Positions 17,945 through 26,212 of a stretch of DNA of 64,000 nt are shown piece by piece. The DNA comes from DATKAS01 sp963739555 (lineage in GTDB: Bacteria > Actinomycetota > Acidimicrobiia > Acidimicrobiales > DATKAS01): positions 806,001-870,000 of the forward strand of contig CAVUAV010000005.1 in NCBI GenBank assembly GCA_963739555.1. Direction: 5' to 3'. A model generated the notes under the pieces. That model did no database searches. It worked only from the letters and a program-made list of their open reading frames with translations, and had not been told where the DNA came from. The first letter of the stretch is position 1. The number at the start of each line of letters is the position of its first letter. Position numbers and translations under genes: made by a program.

Positions 17945-19192
17945 ATGGATCTGACCTATCCGCCCGAGGCCGAAGCATTCCGCAAGGAGATCCGCACCTG
18001 GCTCGAGGACAACCTTCCCGAGGGCTGGTTCGACGAGGGCTTCGAGCTGAAGGGAGAGGAGCGCAAGCAGTTCAACCTCGACTGGGTGAAGAAGCTCCAA
18101 GAGGGCGGATGGATCTGCGCGTCGTGGCCGAAGGAGTACGGCGGCAAGGGCCTCTCCGTGATGGAGAACGTGGTGCTCAACGAAGAGTTCGCGCGGGCTG
18201 GTGCGCCGATGCGTGCGGACTTCTTCGGCGACACGTTGGTGGGCCCGACGATCTTGCGGTGGGGGAGCGAGGAGCAGAAGCACCAGTTCCTGCCGCCGAT
18301 CATGAAGGGCGAGATCTCGTGGTGCCAGGGGTTCAGCGAGCCGAACTCGGGCTCCGACCTCGCATCGCTCAAGACGAGCGCAGTGCTCGACGGCGACGAG
18401 TGGGTGATCAACGGACAAAAGGTCTGGACGACACAGGCCCAGTACGCGGACTACATCTTCCTGCTCGCCCGCACCGATCCCGACGCGCCGAAGCACAAGG
18501 GCATCTCCTACCTGCTCGTGCCGATGAAGCAGCCGGGCCGCATCGAGGTGCGCCCGATCACCCAGCCTGACGGCTCGTCAGAGTTCAACGAGGTGTTCTT
18601 CGACAACGCGCGCTGCCCGAGCGAGAACGTCGTCGGCGGCGTGAACAATGGCTGGGAGGTCACGAACACGACGCTCGGGTTCGAGCGCGGCTCGTCGGCC
18701 ACGACGTCGTACCGCCGGTTCGAGCGCGAGCTCGAGCACCTCTTCGAGCTCGCCAAGGCGAACGGCAAGATCGACGACGCGACGATCCGTCAGCGGCTGA
18801 TGAAGGCCTGGTCGCGCGTCCAGATCATGAAGGTGAACGGCTGGCGCACGCTGACCGCGACGCTCTCGGGCGCGCGTGACTTCGGCGTCGCCGCGCTCGG
18901 TGCGACGAACAAGATGTTCTGGTCCGAGCATCATCGAGAGGTCATGGAGCTCGCGCTCGACATCGTCGGGATGGACGCGCAGATCCTCGGCGGTGACGGC
19001 GACGACGAGTCGTGGCCCGGTGTGATGCGCCAGCGTGGCCGCGACGGATACTCGGTCAACCCGATGCAGGCGTCGTTCTTCTTCTCGCGGTCAGAGACGA
19101 TCTGGGGCGGCACGGCCGAGATCCAGCGCAACATCGTGGGCGAGCGGGTGCTCGGCCTGCCAAGAGAGCCGCGGGTGGAAGACAAGACCTGA
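17945..19192 (+). CDS. Acyl-CoA dehydrogenase
   Basis: 415 residues starting MDLTYPPEAEAFRKEIRTWL. Middle-domain signature WCQGFSEPNSGSDLASLKT and GDEWVINGQKVWTT, then the helical C-terminal domain with FFSRSETIWGGTAEIQRNIV, which carries the FAD-binding and catalytic-region residues. Oxidises an acyl-CoA to the enoyl-CoA and passes electrons to ETF; chain length or ring substrate cannot be deduced, though this long subtype is often involved in steroid or branched-acid degradation. Divergent from the FrhB-like gene with 57 bases between starts. A hairpin repeat lies directly after the stop. Confidence 0.92.
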   Translation: MDLTYPPEAEAFRKEIRTWLEDNLPEGWFDEGFELKGEERKQFNLDWVKKLQEGGWICASWPKEYGGKGLSVMENVVLNEEFARAGAPMRADFFGDTLVGPTILRWGSEEQKHQFLPPIMKGEISWCQGFSEPNSGSDLASLKTSAVLDGDEWVINGQKVWTTQAQYADYIFLLARTDPDAPKHKGISYLLVPMKQPGRIEVRPITQPDGSSEFNEVFFDNARCPSENVVGGVNNGWEVTNTTLGFERGSSATTSYRRFERELEHLFELAKANGKIDDATIRQRLMKAWSRVQIMKVNGWRTLTATLSGARDFGVAALGATNKMFWSEHHREVMELALDIVGMDAQILGGDGDDESWPGVMRQRGRDGYSVNPMQASFFFSRSETIWGGTAEIQRNIVGERVLGLPREPRVEDKT

Positions 19193-19194
19193 TA

Positions 19195-19286
19195 GGGCGG
19201 CGCAGTGCGCCGCCCGGGTGCGCGAAGCACCGATTGTGGAGCGCAGCGACCCGAGCCGATCGAAGCGCGAGCGGAGAGCGGCGAGG
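19195..19286. repeat. Intergenic hairpin repeat, copy 3
   Basis: Directly follows the acyl-CoA dehydrogenase stop. GGGCGGCGCA (19195-19204)/TGCGCCGCCC (19206-19215), GGGTGCGCGAAGCACC, CGATTGTGGAGCGCAGCGA, then GAGCCGATCGAAGCG and GCGGAGAGCGGCGA. About 90 bases, close to copy 2 along its full length. Confidence 0.85.
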
Positions 19287-19299
19287 AAGAGAGCGTTAC

Positions 19300-19327
19300 T
19301 TGCACCCTGCAAATGTCGGATTAGTCT
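19300..19327 (+). promoter_or_regulatory. Promoter and MarR operator candidate
   Basis: TTGCA-CCC-TGCAA (19300-19312) is a perfect 5-bp palindrome whose left part doubles as a -35 element TTGCAC; TAGTCT at 19322-19327 fits a -10 element after a 16-base spacer. Transcription would start at or next to the ATG (19337), giving a leaderless mRNA. The position suits autoregulation by the MarR protein it precedes. Confidence 0.5.
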
Positions 19328-19336
19328 TCGCACGCG

Positions 19337-19816
19337 ATGGCGGACGCAACGCGGGCCTCTGACCTGGCCGTGCTCTTTCGCATCGGCGCCGCCTGGCGAG
19401 AGCTCCGTCGTGGCGCGTCGATGCAGGCGTTCAGGCCGATCGTCTACGGAGAGGGTGACGACGCGCTCGACCTCGGACAGGTCGACGCGCTCGACATGCT
19501 CGTGTTCCACGGCTCGGTGCGGATGGGCGAGCTCGCCGACGCACTGCGCGTAGACGCCTCGACGGCGACGCGCGCGGTGAACCGACTCGTCGATGCCGGC
19601 CTCGCCTCTCGCGAGCGATCCGACGACGACGGCCGGGTGATGGTCGTCGTGATCACCGACCACGGCAACGACGTGCACCGGGCGATGATGATGCGAAGGC
19701 GCGACGCCCTCGAGGGCATCCTCGCCGACCTCAACGCAAAGGAGCGGGTCCAGCTCGCGACGCTGCTCGAGCGGTTCATCGCCGGGCTCGACTCGTACGT
19801 CGCGACCGATACGTGA
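19337..19816 (+). CDS. MarR-family transcriptional regulator
   Basis: 159 residues with the winged helix segment VRMGELADALRVDASTAT, AVNRLVDAGLASRERSDDDG and the wing RVMVVVITDHG, flanked by dimerisation helices. First gene of a tightly coupled set: its stop overlaps the GTG of the hydrolase (GTGA), which in turn overlaps kynureninase. It is therefore the likely local regulator of a kynurenine or anthranilate step, with a tryptophan catabolite as the natural candidate ligand. This role is inferred from position only. Confidence 0.85.
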   Translation: MADATRASDLAVLFRIGAAWRELRRGASMQAFRPIVYGEGDDALDLGQVDALDMLVFHGSVRMGELADALRVDASTATRAVNRLVDAGLASRERSDDDGRVMVVVITDHGNDVHRAMMMRRRDALEGILADLNAKERVQLATLLERFIAGLDSYVATDT

Positions 19817-20523
19817 GGTCGATCCACCGTTACGGCGACCTCCCGAGCCAGTTCGCCGAGATCCACGCGCCCGACGACGCCATCCCCACGGCGATCGCGA
19901 TCGTCATCCACGGCGGTTTCTGGCGCGACCGTTACGACCTGCACCTGATGGACGGCCTCTGTGCAGATCTCGCCGTTCGGGGCTGGGCGGCCAGCAACCT
20001 CGAGTACCGGCGCGTCGGCGCTGACGGCGGGGGATGGCCGATGACGTTCGACGATGTGCGCCGTGGCATCGATGCGGTCACGACGTTGCCCGCGCTCCCC
20101 GTCGACCGGGTCGTCACGATCGGCCACTCGGCTGGCGGTCACCTCGCCCTTTGGGCGGCAGCGGTGCACGGAGCGGTCACCGACGCGGTCTCGCTCGCCG
20201 GTGTCACCGACCTCCGCGACGCGTCGGCGCGCGGGCTGTCGTCCGACGCGACGGGTGGATTCATGGGCGGCAGCCCCGAGGAGGTGCCCGAGCGCTACGC
20301 CGAGGCGTCACCCATGGCGTTGCTGCCGATCGGCGTGCCGATGCTGCTGGTCCACGGCGACCGGGACGAGAACGTGCCGATCGACCTCAGCGTCGCCTTC
20401 GCCGAAGCGGCGCGCGCCGCAGGTGACGAGGTCGAGCTCGTCGTCCGTGCTGGGATCGACCACTTCGAGGTCATCGACCCCGGCGGCCAGTCGTGGGCGA
20501 GAGTGATGGACTGGCTTGCGTGA
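19813..20523 (+). CDS. Alpha/beta hydrolase, probable kynurenine formamidase
   Basis: 236 residues, alpha/beta-hydrolase fold. The oxyanion motif is IVIHGGFWRD (HGGxW, as in the serine-hydrolase kynurenine formamidases), the nucleophile elbow is GHSAGGHLALWAA, the acid is in LLVHGDRDENVPIDLS and the histidine in GIDHFEV, so the triad is complete. Kynurenine formamidase converts N-formylkynurenine to kynurenine. The next gene encodes kynureninase with a GTGA overlap, which strongly supports the role. A general esterase remains possible. Start GTG 19813. Confidence 0.75.
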   Translation: MRSIHRYGDLPSQFAEIHAPDDAIPTAIAIVIHGGFWRDRYDLHLMDGLCADLAVRGWAASNLEYRRVGADGGGWPMTFDDVRRGIDAVTTLPALPVDRVVTIGHSAGGHLALWAAAVHGAVTDAVSLAGVTDLRDASARGLSSDATGGFMGGSPEEVPERYAEASPMALLPIGVPMLLVHGDRDENVPIDLSVAFAEAARAAGDEVELVVRAGIDHFEVIDPGGQSWARVMDWLA

Positions 20524-21737
20524 CTGACCTGACTCGCGGCGGAGCCGAGAAGCTCGATGCCTCCGATCCTCTCGCGCACTTCCGCGATCGGTTCGTCATC
20601 GACGACCCGTCAGTGATCTACATGGACGGCAACTCCCTCGGCCGGCTCCCGATCGCGACCGAACGGCGGCTGGCGCAGCTCATCCGTGAGGAGTGGGGTG
20701 GCGAGCTGATCAGAGGGTGGGATCACTGGCTCACACTGCCCACCGAGGTCGGCGACCGACTCGGTGCCGTGCTGCTGGGCGCCGGCGCCCGGTCAGGTGG
20801 TCGTGAGCGACTCGACCACGGTGAACCTCTACAAGTGCGCGGTCGCCGCGCTCGACGCGCGTCCCGATCGCCGGGTCATCGTCACCGACAAGGAGAACTT
20901 CCCGACCGACCGCTACGTGTTCGAGGGTCTCGCGGCCCAGCGCGGCCTGTCTTTGCGCATGGTCGAGTCCGACCCGGTCGACGGTCTCACGGCGGCGGCC
21001 GCCGCCGACGCGATCGACGACGACGTCGCGTTGGTGAGCTTCTCGCACGTCGCGTACGCGTCCGGCGCGATCGTGGACATGGGACCGATCACCGAGGCGG
21101 CGCACCGAGCGGGTGCTCTCGTGCTGTGGGATCTGTCGCACACCGTCGGGTCGTTCCCCGCCGAGCTCGACGCCAACGATGTCGACCTCGCGGTCGGTTG
21201 CACCTACAAGTACGTGAACGGCGGGCCTGGCGCACCCGCGTTCCTGTACGTGAGCCGTGCGCGTGCCAGCCCGACCTGCGCCAGCCGATCTGGGGGTGGT
21301 TCGGCCAGCGTCAGCAGTTCGAGATGGGTCCTGCGTACGACCCCGTCCCCGATGTGACGCAGTTCCTCGTCGGCACCCCACCGGTGCCCGGGCTCGTCGC
21401 CGTGGACGAAGGCGTGAAGCTCCTCGCGGAGGCCGGCATCCACGCACTGCGAGCGAAGGGCCTCGCGCTCACGTCGTATCTCATCGACCTCCACGACGCG
21501 TGGCTTGCGCCTCTCGGCTTCCAGGTCGGCTCACCACGCGAAGCGGCACACCGAGGGTCGCATGTCTCGCTCCGCCATCCCGATGCGCGAGTGCTCTGCC
21601 CCGCGCTCATCTCGCACGGTGTGATCCCGGACTTCCGCACGCCCGATCGCGTGCGCTTCGGCCCCGCGCCGATCACGACTCGCTATGTCGACGTATGGGA
21701 CGCGATGGACTGCCTACGCACGCTCGCCGCCCGGTAG
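20520..21737 (+). CDS. kynU: Kynureninase (two compensating frameshifts)
   Basis: PLP enzyme splitting kynurenine into anthranilate and alanine. The start GTG 20520 leads to SVIYMDGNSLGRLPIATERRL and EEWGGELIRGWDHWL. A shift near 20785 moves to VVVSDSTTVNLYKCAVAAL, SFSHVAYASGAIVDM and LWDLSHTVGSFP, with the PLP lysine in CTYKYVNGGPGAPAFLYV; a second near 21260 returns to the first frame at PIWGWFGQRQQFEMG and HGVIPDFRTPDRVRFGPAPI. Total length 405 codons is normal. It is coupled to the probable formamidase upstream; no tryptophan dioxygenase gene is in the window. Confidence 0.88.
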   Translation: MTDLTRGGAEKLDASDPLAHFRDRFVIDDPSVIYMDGNSLGRLPIATERRLAQLIREEWGGELIRGWDHWLTLPTEVGDRLGAVLLGAGARSGGRERLDHGEPLQVRGRRARRASRSPGHRHRQGELPDRPLRVRGSRGPARPVFAHGRVRPGRRSHGGGRRRRDRRRRRVGELLARRVRVRRDRGHGTDHRGGAPSGCSRAVGSVAHRRVVPRRARRQRCRPRGRLHLQVRERRAWRTRVPVREPCACQPDLRQPIWGWFGQRQQFEMGPAYDPVPDVTQFLVGTPPVPGLVAVDEGVKLLAEAGIHALRAKGLALTSYLIDLHDAWLAPLGFQVGSPREAAHRGSHVSLRHPDARVLCPALISHGVIPDFRTPDRVRFGPAPITTRYVDVWDAMDCLRTLAAR

Positions 21738-21741
21738 CGGC

Positions 21742-22040
21742 TCAGTAGGTCTGGTTCCAGTACGGCACGCGCTCGCGGTTGCGCCGCGCGTTCTCGCCGT
21801 AGCTGCTGAGGTCGGCCAGCACGCCGAGGATCACGAAGAACCAACCCCAGCCGGTGACGCCGACCCGAGGCGCGTACGCGAGCGAGTAGATGAGCGTCGT
21901 CCAGGGCAGGACGAGCAAGCCCGAGGAACGGGCACGATGAACGAGTCGTAGGCCCGATCGACGAAGTCGGTGAAGATCCACACGAGCCCGAGCGCGAGTC
22001 GCGGCGAGATCATCGAAGCAAGAAGGACGAGGCAGCCCAT
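21742..22040 (-). CDS. Small conserved membrane protein (one frameshift)
   Basis: About 98 residues with two or three hydrophobic helices. From ATG 22040: MGCLVLLASMISPRLALGLV, then FTDFVDRAYDSF; after a shift near 21930: GLLVLPWTTLIYSLAYAP, WGWFFVILGVLADLSSY and a polar tail. This pattern is a widespread actinobacterial inner-membrane protein of unknown function. Its stop is 4 bases from the convergent kynureninase stop. Confidence 0.65.
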
Positions 22041-22087
22041 CGCGGCAGGCTACGCCCAGGTGGCCCTGGCGCGTACGCTGAACCCCC

Positions 22088-23303
22088 GTGGCGGTCACCG
22101 CACAGCAGCCTGAAGTCGCTGCGCCCGACGCGCTCATCCCGCCACGGTCGGCTCGAGTTCCTCGACGCTCTGCGCGGCATCGCGGCGATGATGGTCGTGG
22201 CGACCCACTTCGCCGAGCGCCTCTGGCCCGAAGCGCTTCGGTTCACGACCGAGACCTTCCGCGTCGGCGAGTGCGGCGTGATGATCTTCTTCCTCTGCAG
22301 CGGGTTCATCATCCCGGCCTCGCTCGAGCGCCGCGGATCGATGCGGCAGTTCTGGATCGGTCGTGGCTTCCGCCTGCTGCCCGCGTATCTCGCCGCACTG
22401 GGCGCGGCGCTCGCGTTGCATCTGGTCCATCGCTACCCGCTCGCGCCCGGCCTGACTCGGCACCCGCTCGAGGGATTGGCCGCGAACGCGACGATGGCGC
22501 AGCATCTGCTCGGGCAGCCCCTCATCCTCGGGCAGTCGTGGACGCTCGGGTACGAGCTCGTGTTCTACGGGCTCGTCTCTGTGCTGTTCGTCGCCGGCTT
22601 GCACCGCCGATCGGTCGCGATCTCGCTCGTGCTCCTCGCTGGCGCCCTGATCGCCGGCAACTCGCTCGCCCCGCTCGCTCTCACCTCTCCGACCGGTTCC
22701 TCGCGTGCGGTGGTGCTCGCCATCACCGGCGTCGCCGTGCTCGTCGCGGTCTCGCTCGCGCGGTCGACCGGCGGCCGAGTGCTCGCGGGTGCGCTGACCG
22801 CGCTCGCGGTGCCCCTGGTGCTCAACCGTCCCGAGCCGATCTGGTTCGCCTTCCTCGTGCTGGCGACGATGTTCGTCGGCACGGTGCTCTACCGCTCGAC
22901 CTCGGGCCAGATCGCGGCGTGGATCGGCCCGGTCGTGTTCGGGTCCGCGATCGTCGTCATCGTGATCGTCGAGAAGGTGCGTGAGGTGAGGTTCGCCGAG
23001 CCCACAACCGGAGCGATCACGAACTGGCGGGCCGAGTCCCTCACCTTCGTCGTGGCGTACCTGGTGTTCGGCGCCGCGCTCCTGCTTCGCCGCTACAAGT
23101 TCCCCCGCATCCTCGTCTGGCTCGGCGCGATCAGCTACTCGCTCTATCTCTGGCATGCGGTCGTGCTGCGCGCGATCTCGGCGACGCCCTACCGGCCACT
23201 CACGTTCTCGGTGTGGCTCGCCGCGACGATCGTCGTGTCGTGGCTGTCGTACCGGTACATCGAGCAGCCGTGCATCAAGCTCGGCCGCAAGGTCTCGCGA
23301 TGA
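22088..23303 (+). CDS. Acyltransferase 3 family membrane protein (one frameshift)
   Basis: A ten-helix-type membrane acyltransferase. GTG 22088 opens a short leader; after a one-base shift near 22140 the conserved start RLEFLDALRGIAAMMVVATH appears, followed by FRVGECGVMIFFLCSGFIIP with the family SGF motif and GRGFRLLPAYLAAL. The C-terminal end is SYRYIEQPCIKLGRK. Such enzymes acylate exported sugars, lipids or peptidoglycan. The next gene starts within its stop codon (ATGA). Confidence 0.85.
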
Positions 23304-23677
23304 CCGCACGCCGCAAGTCCGACGCGCGCAAGGTCGCGGACGCGGTCAAGGCCTTCGCACTCGGGATGCCCGGCGCGTGGGAGGACTCGCCGTGGGAGAG
23401 CGACCATGTCGCGAAGGTCGGCAAGAAGATCTTCGTGTTCATGGGCGATCCGACCTCGACGGACCCGGGCATCGCAGTGAAGCTCCCGGATTCGCACGCG
23501 CAGGCGTTGAGCCTCGACTGTGCGAAGCCGAGTGGGTACGGGCTCGGCAAGGCGGGGTGGGTCAACATCCAGCTCACGGCGCCCGACCGTCCGTCGGCCG
23601 ACGTGCTCTGTGACTGGGTCGAGGAGAGCTATCGCGCGGTCGCGCCGAAGAAGCTGATCGCCGAGCTCGACGCGTGA
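23300..23677 (+). CDS. MmcQ/YjbR family protein
   Basis: 125 residues with the family order: an N-terminal helix ending LGMPGAWEDSPWE, AKVGKKIFVFMG, a conserved KLP...AL segment, GLGKAGWVNIQL and a C-terminal WVEESYRAVAPKKLIAEL. The fold is CyaY-like; DNA binding has been suggested for the family but no clear function is known. Coupled by ATGA to the acyltransferase before it and by GTGA to the serine hydrolase after it. A second member lies at 25995. Confidence 0.85.
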   Translation: MTARRKSDARKVADAVKAFALGMPGAWEDSPWESDHVAKVGKKIFVFMGDPTSTDPGIAVKLPDSHAQALSLDCAKPSGYGLGKAGWVNIQLTAPDRPSADVLCDWVEESYRAVAPKKLIAELDA

Positions 23678-24756
23678 TCGCCGCGCTCGCCGAGCTCGAC
23701 CGCCATCTGCGGTCGCTCGCGGCCAACGACGAGCTGTCGGGCGTCGTCGTCCTGGCTCGGGGCACGTCACGCGTGTTCGATGGCGCGTACGGGTGGGCGA
23801 ACCGCGCGTGGCGCATGCCCATGACGACGGATCTGCGGTTCGACTGCGCGTCGGTCACGAAGGCGTTCACCGCGGTCGCCACCCTGCAGCTCGTGAACCA
23901 GGGCGAGTTCGACCTCGAGACCTCGGCGATCGAGTTCCTCGGCCTCGAGGGCACCGCGATCTCTCCAGCCGTCACAGTGCGCCACCTCTTGACGCACACC
24001 TCCGGCATCGCCGACGACGCCGACGAGGAGGCGGGGGAGCGCTACGAGGACTTGTTCGTCGACAAGCCGAACTACTCCGAGATCGAGACCGCACACCACC
24101 TGCCGGACTTCGCCTACAAGCCACCGAACTTCGCTCCGGGTGAGGGCTGTCGGTATTGCAACTGCGGCTTCATCCTGCTCGGCCTCATGATCGAGAAGGC
24201 AACCGGCACGACCTATCGCGACTACGTGCGATCTCGCGTGTTCCTTCCGGCGGGCATGACCCGCTCGGGGTTCTTCCGCATGGACGAAGTGGTCTCCGGA
24301 ATCGCCGAGCCGTGCGAGCCGGTGCGCGACGAGGCGGGCGCGATCACCGGTTGGAAGCGAAACATCTACTCGTACCCGCCGATCGGCTCTCCGGACGGAG
24401 GCGCACACGTGACGGCAGGCGACCTGATCAAGTTCGTCCGCGCCTGTCGGGATCACACTCTGCTCCCGAGTCCCTTGGCGGAGGACATGGTCACTCCGCA
24501 GGTCGAGTGGTATCGCTCTCCGAGGACGGGCGCGATGCACATGAACGGCTTCGGCGTCCGCATGCAGGTGGACGACGACGGCGAGGTCGTGTGGTGGGGC
24601 AAGGAGGGCATCAACGTCGGCGTCAGTGCCGAGGTGGCGTACTACCCGAAGCCCGACGTCACGACGGTCGTGCTGTGCAGCTCCGAGCACGGGGCATGGG
24701 GTCCGATCGAGACGATCGAAGATCTGGTCTTGTCGGGAGCCCTTGACAATCAGTAA
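23674..24756 (+). CDS. Serine hydrolase of the beta-lactamase/class C family
   Basis: 360 residues. The SxxK active-site motif is CASVTKAFTAVATLQL near residue 68, the YxN element is RYCNCGFILLGLMIEKATG, and a K/H-x-G-like element is VWWGKEGINVG. HLLTHTSGIADDADEE is the usual second conserved block. No signal peptide is evident, so it may be cytoplasmic; family members are esterases, D-aminopeptidases or peptidoglycan enzymes. The last codons contain the -35 element of the downstream ArsR promoter. Confidence 0.85.
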   Translation: MIAALAELDRHLRSLAANDELSGVVVLARGTSRVFDGAYGWANRAWRMPMTTDLRFDCASVTKAFTAVATLQLVNQGEFDLETSAIEFLGLEGTAISPAVTVRHLLTHTSGIADDADEEAGERYEDLFVDKPNYSEIETAHHLPDFAYKPPNFAPGEGCRYCNCGFILLGLMIEKATGTTYRDYVRSRVFLPAGMTRSGFFRMDEVVSGIAEPCEPVRDEAGAITGWKRNIYSYPPIGSPDGGAHVTAGDLIKFVRACRDHTLLPSPLAEDMVTPQVEWYRSPRTGAMHMNGFGVRMQVDDDGEVVWWGKEGINVGVSAEVAYYPKPDVTTVVLCSSEHGAWGPIETIEDLVLSGALDNQ

Positions 24757-24771
24757 CGCTGTTGTTATCTA
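24743..24771 (+). promoter_or_regulatory. Near-consensus promoter with palindromic operator before ArsR gene
   Basis: TTGACA (24743-24748), 17 bases, TATCTA (24766-24771). The expected start falls at about 24780, which is the GTG itself, so the mRNA is probably leaderless. Inside the promoter TAAC-N6-GTTA (24754-24767) is a palindrome spanning the spacer and -10 element, a likely ArsR operator. The -35 lies inside the upstream gene's coding sequence. Confidence 0.6.
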
Positions 24772-24779
24772 TTAGTTCA

Positions 24780-25127
24780 GTGGCGAATGATCTTGCACCG
24801 GTTGACGTGACGCTCGCGGCGCTCGCGGATCCGACGCGGCGGGCGGTCGTCGACCTCCTCGGCAGCGGGCCGAAGCGGGCAGGTGAGCTCGCCGCGAGCG
24901 TGGGCATGAGCGGTCCGGCGATGAGCCGCCACCTGCGAGTGCTGCGCGAGAGCGGCCTCGTCGAGGCCGAGCTCGTCGACGAAGACGCTCGGCTTCGCAT
25001 GTACCGGTTGCGTCCGCAGTCGCTCGTCGCGCTGCAGGCGTGGCTCGATCAGGTCGAGGCGTTCTGGTCAGAGCAGCTCGGGTCGTTCAAGGCGCACGCC
25101 GAGCGCACGCGGAAGCGGGCGAGATGA
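24780..25127 (+). CDS. ArsR-family transcriptional regulator
   Basis: 115 residues: LAALADPTRRAVVDLLGSG, a helix-turn-helix RAGELAASVGMSGPAMSRHL with recognition helix, and RVLRESGLVEAELVDEDARL as the wing. No metal-binding cysteine pair (ELCVCDL type) is present, so it is not an arsenite or cadmium sensor; it belongs to the subgroup coupled to SRPBCC (AHSA1) genes, and such a gene follows directly by an ATGA overlap. GTG 24780 is chosen because of the promoter position; an in-frame start at 24762 would lie inside the spacer of that promoter. Confidence 0.85.
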   Translation: MANDLAPVDVTLAALADPTRRAVVDLLGSGPKRAGELAASVGMSGPAMSRHLRVLRESGLVEAELVDEDARLRMYRLRPQSLVALQAWLDQVEAFWSEQLGSFKAHAERTRKRAR

Positions 25128-26212
25128 GCCGTGATGTCGCGACGGCGATCGTCGAGGTCGCCGTCGACCCACCGACCGCCTTCGAGGTGTTCACCGAGGA
25201 GGTCGCGGCGTGGTGGCGGGCCTCCGAGCCGCTGCAGTTCGAGGCCGGCGTGGGCGGCCGCGTGCTCGCGCTCACCGGTGGCAACGTGGCCGAGCCGGTC
25301 GAGATCGGGCGCATCCTCGTCTGGGAGCCAGGGCCGCGGCTCGCGTTCAGCTACCGCGGTGACACCGAGGTCGAAGTGCGGTTCGAGCCGTCCGATGGCG
25401 GCACGCGTGTGGTCGTCGAGCATCGGGGCTTCGCCCTTGACAGCCCTCGCAGCACCGACGACGACTGGTCGGCGCTGCTCGATCGGTTCGCCGAGCGCTC
25501 GCGCGAACGTGTGCTGCTCGCTCGGCTCGCGGAGTTCGTCACCGCGATCGCTGAGAACGACGTCGAGTTCTTCCGGCGAAACATGACCGACGACGCCCGG
25601 TGCGTGTTCCCGGGTGCCGACGGCGTGTACGACAAGGAGCAGGTCGTCGCGGGCATGGCCGACCATCCGCCCTACGTGAAGTACCTGATCGAGGATCCGC
25701 GGGTGATCGATGCCGGCGAGACCGCCGCCGTGCTCACCGCACGGGCCGTGGTGCAACGCGTCGACGACCCCACGCCCCGATCGCTGATCACGAGCAGCAC
25801 GTTCGTGCTCAGAGATGGCGCGTGGAAGCTCGCCTTCCTCCAATGGACTCCCGCTCTGAGGGCCGCGCAAACCAGGAGACGCACATGGCTGGTGACCTCT
25901 ACTACTTCACGTTCCTCGTCCCGGAGGTCGAGCGGGCCCGAACGGTTTCTGGTCCGGGAGACCAGGGTCGTTCGGCTCGGCGGCGCCAGTACCAGTGACC
26001 GCGTCGGTCGACACGGTTCGCACGATCGCGCTGGGTCTGCCCGCGACGACCGAGAAGCCCTGCTGGGGCACGCCCGCGTGGTACGTGAAGGGGAAGATCT
26101 TCGCCCGCGTCCTCGAAGACGCGGCCTCGGTGGTCGTGAAGGTCGACTTCGACGAGCGCGCCGCCCTCGTGCAGGAGGACCCGAAGGTGTACGCCGTCAC
26201 GCCGCACTATGA
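25124..26212 (+). CDS. SRPBCC (AHSA1)-NTF2-like fusion protein; 3' end uncertain
   Basis: Residues 1-140 are an AHSA1/SRPBCC ligand-binding domain (PPTAFEVFTEEVAAWWRA, EPVEIGRILVWEPGPRLAF, DDWSALLDRFAE). Residues 150-245 form a SnoaL/NTF2-like domain (RRNMTDDARCVFPGADGVYD, SSTFVLRDGAWKLAFLQWTP). Recognisable sequence ends near 25858; the remaining open frame overlaps the two following genes and looks spurious, so a small indel near 25855 is likely (a TGA is at 25857-25859 in the next frame). ArsR plus SRPBCC is a common actinobacterial pair; the ligand is unknown. Confidence 0.7.
   Translation: MSRDVATAIVEVAVDPPTAFEVFTEEVAAWWRASEPLQFEAGVGGRVLALTGGNVAEPVEIGRILVWEPGPRLAFSYRGDTEVEVRFEPSDGGTRVVVEHRGFALDSPRSTDDDWSALLDRFAERSRERVLLARLAEFVTAIAENDVEFFRRNMTDDARCVFPGADGVYDKEQVVAGMADHPPYVKYLIEDPRVIDAGETAAVLTARAVVQRVDDPTPRSLITSSTFVLRDGAWKLAFLQWTPALRAAQTRRRTWLVTSTTSRSSSRRSSGPERFLVRETRVVRLGGASTSDRVGRHGSHDRAGSARDDREALLGHARVVREGEDLRPRPRRRGLGGREGRLRRARRPRAGGPEGVRRHAAL
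25885..25998 (+). pseudogene. Truncated VOC/glyoxalase-family gene
   Basis: A 37-codon open frame with a good ribosome site (AGGAG, 25874-25878) starts MAGDLYYFTFLVPEVERART, which is the first strand and helix of a VOC-family protein. The other 80-100 residues expected are missing, and the sequence ends in TGA overlapping the GTG of the next gene (GTGA). It looks like the remainder of an internal deletion that left the start signals and translational coupling in place. Confidence 0.45.
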
